A stretch of 10,987 nt of DNA from an uncultured Prevotella sp. (GTDB taxonomy: Bacteria > Bacteroidota > Bacteroidia > Bacteroidales > Bacteroidaceae), in contig USPK01000051.1 of NCBI GenBank assembly GCA_900556465.1, positions 1 to 10,987 of the forward strand, read 5' to 3'. The position numbers were made by a program, and so were the translations under genes. The notes under the pieces were generated by a model, which saw only the letters and a program-made list of their open reading frames with translations, ran no database searches and was not told the origin of the DNA. This document shows, one piece after another, positions 6,454 through 10,987 of this stretch (positions within the stretch are counted from its first letter, which is position 1; each line of letters opens with the position of its first letter).

Positions 6454-6594
6454 CAATTTTGTGCCAGTTTCTCTAAGAAAAACAGGGTTTTGGCGTAGGT
6501 AGAACGCGACCAGCAGTGAACTAAGTTTTTGAAAAACAGGAATTTTTACCTTGTCTATAGCTGCACGGGCTGTGAGACAATTCTGTGACACTTT
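6454..6594 (+). repeat. Pair of related 17-mers 124 bp apart
   Basis: CAATTTTGTGCCAGTTT at 6454-6470 and CAATTCTGTGACACTTT at 6578-6594 agree at 14 of 17 positions. Both are preceded by a TGTG a few bases upstream. Between them, AAAAACAGG occurs twice. The arrangement is A-B-B-A in direct orientation. It could be recombinase- or regulator-binding sequence, or a decayed duplication. Confidence 0.4.
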
Positions 6595-6627
6595 TTACTA
6601 TAACACACTGTCGACGGCACTTTGCAT

Positions 6628-6679
6628 AAAAAGTAAAAGCCCGCTGTCCCGCTCATTTATCGAGCGGAACAGCGGGCTT
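6628..6679 (-). terminator. Rho-independent terminator of the small lipoprotein gene
   Basis: On the minus strand an 11-bp stem (6669-6679 with 6637-6647), one C/A mismatch, and a further 6 bp (6662-6667 with 6649-6654) enclose a 7-nt loop. TTTTACTTTTT follows (6638-6628). It starts 35 nt past the stop codon at 6715. Confidence 0.85.
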
Positions 6680-6714
6680 AGGTCTGGAGAGACAGTCGCG
6701 GACCGTCACGGCCG

Positions 6715-7209
6715 TCAGTTGCGCGAGCGGTCTATGTCCTGGTCCGCCTCCTTCACGGTGAGGTACCACTGGCCGTCCACCTTCACGGGGTTGAACATGA
6801 AGCCGATGGAGTTGGGCGTAGGGTCGCCCGGCTCCTTCTCGAAGAACTCCACGTTATACTTCACGTCGTTCAGCCCTTCGGTGGTGAATGTGAAGTAGGT
6901 GCGCGTGTAGCTGACGACGGGGAAGAGGCGGAAGGTGCGCCGCAGCTCGCGCTCTTTCTCGGGCGAGAGGGGCAGGACGGCGCGCGCCGAGTCGTCGTAA
7001 AGGTGGAGCGAAGCCAGCGCCTCGTCCACGCGGCCGGCCTTGAGCATCTCCATGCACTGGTCGCAGAGGGAGAGCATCTGTGCCGTATCCTCGGCCGTCA
7101 GCTGCGAGCGGAAGGCTTCCCGCTCGTCTACGGGCTGTTTCTTTCCGCATCCCGCAAGTCCGAGGACCAGGACAAGGAGCAACGGCAATATGGCAAACTT
7201 TCTTTTCAT
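6715..7209 (-). CDS. Small lipoprotein of unknown family
   Basis: A 164-residue protein with a clear lipoprotein signal: basic start MKRK, a leucine-rich core, and lipobox 'LAGC' with Cys at 21. The mature part begins GKKQPVDERE, without the acidic surface-export signal, so a periplasmic-side location is likely. Residues about 28-93 look helical ('MLSLCDQCMEMLKAGRVDEA', a second helix near 83-93). About 98-154 look strand-rich ('SYTRTYFTFTT', 'VKYNVEFFEK', 'IGFMFNPVKVDGQWYLTVKE'). This helix-then-sheet order, ending in a 'dGqWYLtv' strand, is reminiscent of NTF2-like or DUF4878-like lipoproteins, but that is inference and I do not recognise the family. It has its own promoter element and terminator, so it is probably transcribed alone although it follows the giant lipoprotein gene on the same strand (105-bp gap). 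Confidence 0.8.
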   Translation of the reverse strand: MKRKFAILPLLLVLVLGLAGCGKKQPVDEREAFRSQLTAEDTAQMLSLCDQCMEMLKAGRVDEALASLHLYDDSARAVLPLSPEKERELRRTFRLFPVVSYTRTYFTFTTEGLNDVKYNVEFFEKEPGDPTPNSIGFMFNPVKVDGQWYLTVKEADQDIDRSRN

Positions 7210-7227
7210 TCTGTCGAGATTTTAAGC

Positions 7228-7263
7228 AGAGCGTGTGCCTCCGACAAGGGGGACACACGCTCT
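7228..7263 (-). other. Hairpin near the predicted 5' end of the small lipoprotein mRNA
   Basis: A perfect 10-bp stem (7228-7237 with 7254-7263, AGAGCGTGTG/CACACGCTCT) with an inner C-run/G-run that can add about four pairs. On the minus strand it is followed by GCTTAAAATC, not a U-run. It lies 52 nt past the stop of the giant lipoprotein gene, so it could end that transcript. It also begins within a few bases of the predicted transcription start of the small lipoprotein gene, so it would cap that mRNA's leader. Confidence 0.65.
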
Positions 7264-7272
7264 TTCTATGTT

Positions 7273-7280
7273 CAAAGATA
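7273..7280 (-). promoter_or_regulatory. -7 promoter element of the small lipoprotein gene
   Basis: On the minus strand the bases read TATCTTTG, an exact match to TAnnTTTG. No TTG is found at the expected -33 position (around 7300). The predicted start near 7267 leaves a leader of about 57 nt, most of it folded in the 7228-7263 hairpin. Confidence 0.5.
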
Positions 7281-7314
7281 AATGTTTGGTTTACTTTGGT
7301 TCACGCTCAGGCCA

Positions 7315-10300
7315 TTACTGCTGATAAGCAGACTTCACGGGGATGTCGACGGTTGTCGTCACCGTACCCCAGTCGTAGGTAACCTTTACCGGCAGGCGCA
7401 GTACGACGCCGTCGTCGATCGGGTTGCCGTTGTTGTCATAAGTAATGGTACCGAACATGCGCTGGATAGCAGCCCATGTGGAGGCGTTGCCATGACGCGC
7501 GTTGTTATAGTTAGGCAGCGTGCTGAAGTCGCCGGCCTGCTGCGTCACCTTCACATCCGGAGCAACCTGGCTCAACAGGCGGTACTCGCCGCTTGCGGAG
7601 TTCATGTTGGTCGTGATGTTGGCAAGGTCTACCGTTACGCTCTGGATGCCATAGAAAGCATAGTACCAAACGTTCGTGTAGCCATCGTTCTTGAACTGCT
7701 GGTTGCGCCAGTCGCTGAAGTCGAGCACGTCGGCCAAGTTCAGTACGGAACCGTTGTCCTCGGCATCGATGAAGGCGTTGTCGCCGGCGTTGCCCACTAC
7801 GTTGATCGGGCGGAGCAGATACTCGGAGAACCACTTCGTGTCGTCCGTCAGCGGCAGAACCACGTCGCAGCCATTGAACACGTACATACCTACGTTCAAG
7901 AAGGCCTGCGCGGCAGTCTTCGGGAAGCTGGGGTACTTGTTCACGATTTCCTTCAGGACGGAGGAGTTGTTGTTCATCGTGATGATGCCGGTAACCGGGT
8001 CGATGGCGGCAATCTCTTGGCCGTTGCAGTAGAGCTTGGTGTTCGTGTAGATACCCTTGCTTGCGGAGAGCGCGTGCTGCTGCTCGTTCACGGCCGTCGG
8101 TTCGTACGGCGTGTTGGTGAACTTGTCGTAAGCCTTCGTGTCGTCAACCGTAAGCTGGTAACCGCCGAAGGAGCTCGGACGGAAGTAGAAGCGGAGGTTG
8201 CGGGCGTAGGCATCATACTTCGCAGGCACGCTGATCTTGCCGCCTTCCCAGATCTGGTGAACGTCTACCGTCCACAGCTTCGTGTTGCCGCCGTTAGTAG
8301 GCTGGAGCACGTTCATAGCGGCCTTGTCGCCCGTGGGACCATATACCCAATATTCTTTAAGCGGCGTAGCGGTGATTTCGCCGGCTGCGGCTTTCTCGTT
8401 GAAGGTGACGGTGAGCGGGAGGAAGACTTTCGCGCTGCCGTCGCTGGCATCCTTCGGAGCATAGGCAATGTAGATCGTGGCGGTGTGGCCGGCCTTCTCG
8501 TACACAGCCTGCTGGTCGGCGTCGGAGAGCGTCCACTCGAAGCGGGACGTACGCGTTGACTCCGTCTCCTTGAACTCCTTCACTTCGCCGACGTATTCGG
8601 CGGCATTCAAGGCCTCGAACTCGGCGCCGTCTTCGGGCGTACCCTGACCCTTGAAGGTGAACTGCTGGGCGTTACCGCTTGCGTCCGTAACAAGTGCGTA
8701 AGCGTTGTGGAACTGCGGGTTGCTCATGTTGACTGCGCTCAGCACCTGAGCAGATACCTGTGCCCAAGTGATTTCGTAAGTCTGGGCGTCGCAAACGTCA
8801 ACGTCGCCGCCCTCCGTCACGAACGGGTCGGTTACCTTGTTCTCCGTCTCCTCGACAACCTTGAACTTCAGGAAGCCGTAGAGCACTACCTGACCGGCTT
8901 CGTCGACCACCGTTACGCGAACCAGCGGCTCGCGGCCGATGGACGTACGGTCCTGCGTGTTCGTCGTGTTGCCGCTGGCATCTACGGAGTAGGCCTTCAG
9001 CACGCCGTCTTCCAGCTTAGCATACTTGCTGTCGGACGTCTCGTTGCCGTCTACGCTATAGTAAACCAGTTCGAACTTATAGCTCAGACCGAAGTTGGCC
9101 TCTTCGCCATAAGCCCATGCGCCGTGGTCTACGGCGTTCTTGGTCTTCGTGTTCCAAGCATAGTGAACCTGGAGATACTTCTTCAGATCTACGCCTTCCT
9201 GGCTGTCATACTTCACCTCGAAGGCCGCGGGGTTGCCCATCACGTCGTCAAGGGATGTGTACAGCTCGTTGGACAACGTCGTCTCTGCTCCGGTGCAAGC
9301 TACGCCGCCATGATCATTGGTCGTAAAGGCGATGGCCTCGGGCGTAATCTGCGTGGTGTAGAGCATGGCATAGTCGGACGTAATGAGCGTGTCGCCCTGT
9401 TCGCCGCGGCGTACTTTGGCCTGGAGGGCGAAGATGGCAGCGTCGCCGCCTGCATCGTTCATGCCGGCAGTCTCTACTGCGCCGCCCTTGGCCTTCATGC
9501 CTACCGTCAGCATACCGTTCTCAACGCTGTAGTCAATCACCTGAGGTCCGGCGACAGACTCGTTGGCGCGGGTGATGAACTCTGCGTCGCGGGAAACGAA
9601 GGACAATGCGCCCTCGTCAATCTGTGCGGACGACGGGTTCATGTGATACTGCAGATAAACCACAGGATCATATTCCCGGGCAACAGGCACGCCGCCAGGC
9701 AGCACATCATCCGGGAACGAGCACTCATGGTTCTGCTCATTCATCACGGGAGATGCGCCGGTCCAGCTGGGATATACGTTGTAGGGCATGTATCCGTACT
9801 CGGTAGCCTCAACGCCGTCCACATAGAGTTCGGGCTTGAAGACGAGCGAGCGGAGCTCCTGGCCGAGAAGAACGCTGAGCACGTTCACTTCCTCAAGCAT
9901 ACGGTCCTTGAGCTGAAGCAGCTGAGCGCTCATCTCTACCATTACGTTCTGCAGGTTCTCGATGTCGCTGGCCACAGTGGCGGCGAAGTCTTCGTGGGCC
10001 TTCTTCAGCTCGTCAACGGTACCGGAAAGCGTGTCCACGTTGTCCTGCACCTTCTTCACCTCGTCGGCCACGAGTTTCTCAAGCTCGGCCTTCTGTTCGG
10101 CGAGCTCTCCGCGCACCTTCTCGACTTCAGCCATGGCGTTCTCGTACTTCTCCTGTACGTCAGCCTCCATCTGGCCGTGCTTCTCCTCCATCTGCTCTTT
10201 GTACTCCTCGAGAGCCTTTTCCTGCGCGCTGATGGCGGACTCTGCCTTCGCAACGCGGCCGGTCAGTTCCTGCACCTCGTCGGAGAGCGTGCTGTACTGG

Positions 10301-10974
10301 TTCTGCAGCGTGGTGATGGCGGACTGCAGGCCGGTAATCGTCTCGGTGAGCGAGCCGGCCTGTCCGGTGAGCAGCGTCCAGATTTCGCCGAGCTCCTCCT
10401 TGTTCTCCTGGGCCAGCTTCAGGGCCTCGTCGGCCGTGGTCTTGGCCTCGGCGGCCAGCGCGTAGGCGTCGTCGGCCTTGGCCTGCGCGGCGGCGATGGC
10501 CTGGCTCAGCTCGGCGTCGGCGGCGATGAGGGCGTCGATCTTCCCGTTCTGGTCGGCGAACTGCTGATTGCAGGCGGCCTTGCACTCGGCCAGCGCGGCC
10601 TCGAGCTCGGCCTTGGCGTCGTTCACGAGCTTCTGGGCTGCGGCCAGCGTGGCGGCGTCGCCCTCGTCGATGGCGGCCAGGAGCTGCGCGCGGAGCTCCT
10701 CGTCCGCCTGCGCGTAAGCCAGGCGGATGGCCTCGTCGGCATCCTTGTAGGCCTTCTCCAAAGCCTCGTCGGCAGCCTGCAGGTTGTCGATCTCGCCCTC
10801 CACGGCGCTGATCTTCTCATTGATCAGTGCCTCGAGCGACTGCTTGGCGGCGTCGAGGTCGTTTCTCAAGCCCTGAATGTCGTCGTCATAGTCAGAGCAA
10901 GAGACGAACGTGCTTGCCGGGGCTACAATCAGAGCTCCGAACAGCAACGCATTAATAAATGTTCTTTTTCTCAT
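7315..10974 (-). CDS. Giant surface lipoprotein: alanine-rich coiled coil plus beta-type region
   Basis: A 1219-residue lipoprotein. The signal peptide MRKRTFINALLF... ends in lipobox-like 'TFVSC' with Cys at 26. The next residues, SDYDDDI, are acid-rich, matching the lipoprotein export signal that directs lipoproteins to the cell surface in Bacteroidota. Residues about 30-375 are almost uninterrupted coiled coil rich in Ala/Glu/Lys/Gln, with a break near 196-212 ('IWTLLTGQAGSLT'). A hinge 'LVFKPELYVDGVEATEYGYM' (377-396) leads to about 820 residues of mainly strand-like sequence ending 'TYDWGTVTTTVDIPV', a tail I associate with large Bacteroidales surface proteins. It probably forms a stalk with an outward adhesive or structural layer. 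Relationship to the phase-variable S-layer-type proteins of Bacteroides (BT1927 of B. thetaiotaomicron) is possible but not shown. No enzyme motif is seen. Only 13 bp upstream of the ATG are inside the window, so its promoter is not visible. Confidence 0.85.
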   Translation of the reverse strand: MRKRTFINALLFGALIVAPASTFVSCSDYDDDIQGLRNDLDAAKQSLEALINEKISAVEGEIDNLQAADEALEKAYKDADEAIRLAYAQADEELRAQLLAAIDEGDAATLAAAQKLVNDAKAELEAALAECKAACNQQFADQNGKIDALIAADAELSQAIAAAQAKADDAYALAAEAKTTADEALKLAQENKEELGEIWTLLTGQAGSLTETITGLQSAITTLQNQYSTLSDEVQELTGRVAKAESAISAQEKALEEYKEQMEEKHGQMEADVQEKYENAMAEVEKVRGELAEQKAELEKLVADEVKKVQDNVDTLSGTVDELKKAHEDFAATVASDIENLQNVMVEMSAQLLQLKDRMLEEVNVLSVLLGQELRSLVFKPELYVDGVEATEYGYMPYNVYPSWTGASPVMNEQNHECSFPDDVLPGGVPVAREYDPVVYLQYHMNPSSAQIDEGALSFVSRDAEFITRANESVAGPQVIDYSVENGMLTVGMKAKGGAVETAGMNDAGGDAAIFALQAKVRRGEQGDTLITSDYAMLYTTQITPEAIAFTTNDHGGVACTGAETTLSNELYTSLDDVMGNPAAFEVKYDSQEGVDLKKYLQVHYAWNTKTKNAVDHGAWAYGEEANFGLSYKFELVYYSVDGNETSDSKYAKLEDGVLKAYSVDASGNTTNTQDRTSIGREPLVRVTVVDEAGQVVLYGFLKFKVVEETENKVTDPFVTEGGDVDVCDAQTYEITWAQVSAQVLSAVNMSNPQFHNAYALVTDASGNAQQFTFKGQGTPEDGAEFEALNAAEYVGEVKEFKETESTRTSRFEWTLSDADQQAVYEKAGHTATIYIAYAPKDASDGSAKVFLPLTVTFNEKAAAGEITATPLKEYWVYGPTGDKAAMNVLQPTNGGNTKLWTVDVHQIWEGGKISVPAKYDAYARNLRFYFRPSSFGGYQLTVDDTKAYDKFTNTPYEPTAVNEQQHALSASKGIYTNTKLYCNGQEIAAIDPVTGIITMNNNSSVLKEIVNKYPSFPKTAAQAFLNVGMYVFNGCDVVLPLTDDTKWFSEYLLRPINVVGNAGDNAFIDAEDNGSVLNLADVLDFSDWRNQQFKNDGYTNVWYYAFYGIQSVTVDLANITTNMNSASGEYRLLSQVAPDVKVTQQAGDFSTLPNYNNARHGNASTWAAIQRMFGTITYDNNGNPIDDGVVLRLPVKVTYDWGTVTTTVDIPVKSAYQQ

Positions 10975-10987
10975 GCTGTAAAAAGAT

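Larger units (their letters stand above)
6249..6636. other. Gene-free region with small repeats
   Basis: About 390 bases without a convincing gene. It contains an imperfect GC-rich hairpin (6304-6333, loop AAAAA), a palindrome (6346-6364), and related 17-mers at 6454-6470 and 6578-6594 flanking a shorter duplicated AAAAACAGG motif (about 6478-6486 and 6532-6540). A 64-codon open frame on the minus strand (6397-6591) has no signal peptide, promoter or recognisable domain; I treat it as non-coding. The right half is markedly A/T-richer than most of the window. Confidence 0.5.

Noticed and set aside
6397..6591. 64-codon open frame on the minus strand in the gene-free island
   Set aside because: There is no promoter, signal or recognisable domain, and it is crossed by the 17-mer repeats. 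I considered a remnant of a mobile-element gene but could not support it.
7282..8559. 425-codon open frame on the plus strand
   Set aside because: Antisense shadow of the C-terminal third of the giant lipoprotein gene; the Val/Arg-rich product is typical of such shadows.
9962..10465. 167-codon serine-rich open frame on the plus strand
   Set aside because: It is the antisense of the coiled-coil coding region; Ser/Ala richness mirrors Glu/Ala codons on the real strand.

Overview
The window looks like chromosome of a GC-rich member of the Bacteroidota, most likely the order Bacteroidales (a Prevotellaceae- or Rikenellaceae-like organism is plausible; the sequence does not settle the genus). The reasons are the Bacteroidota-type promoter elements (-7 consensus TAnnTTTG) ahead of several genes, the lack of purine-rich ribosome binding sites, the families present (a TonB-dependent receptor, GIN/DUF2807 and DUF4923-like lipoproteins, a giant coiled-coil lipoprotein ending in a 'DWG...VDIPV' tail), and lipoprotein signals of the Bacteroidota kind.

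Layout. 1-808 (+): 3' end of an ATP-grasp-like protein cut by the window edge. 809-1360: very GC-rich gene-free stretch holding a four-unit array with a 21-bp period (961-1044) and, at its end, a good promoter. 1361-3697 (+): 778-residue TonB-dependent outer-membrane receptor. A long perfect hairpin (3727-3770) separates it from the convergent gene at 3822-5105 (-), a 427-residue lipoprotein with a GIN/DUF2807-type beta-helix whose coils repeat every 20 residues. 5106-5442: divergent promoter region. 5443-6138 (+): 231-residue DUF4923-like lipoprotein, followed by two perfect hairpins in tandem. 6249-6636: gene-free, with a palindrome and a duplicated 17-mer. 6715-7209 (-): small lipoprotein of unknown family with a strong terminator. 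7315-10974 (-): 1219-residue lipoprotein with about 350 residues of alanine-rich coiled coil followed by about 840 residues of mainly beta-type sequence; its promoter lies beyond the right edge.

How they work together. All five complete genes encode cell-envelope products: one outer-membrane transporter and four lipoproteins. Each appears to be its own transcription unit, because strands alternate and hairpins or separate promoters lie between them, so this is an envelope-gene neighbourhood rather than an operon. Only the giant lipoprotein has the acid-rich residues right after the lipid-bearing cysteine that act as a surface-export signal in this phylum; the other three probably stay on the periplasmic side. 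No mobile element, CRISPR array, tRNA or rRNA was recognised. I do not see a clear undescribed multi-gene system. The most unusual items are the 21-bp phased array, the 20-residue beta-helix ladder, the giant surface lipoprotein, and a hairpin placed almost at the predicted 5' end of a transcript.
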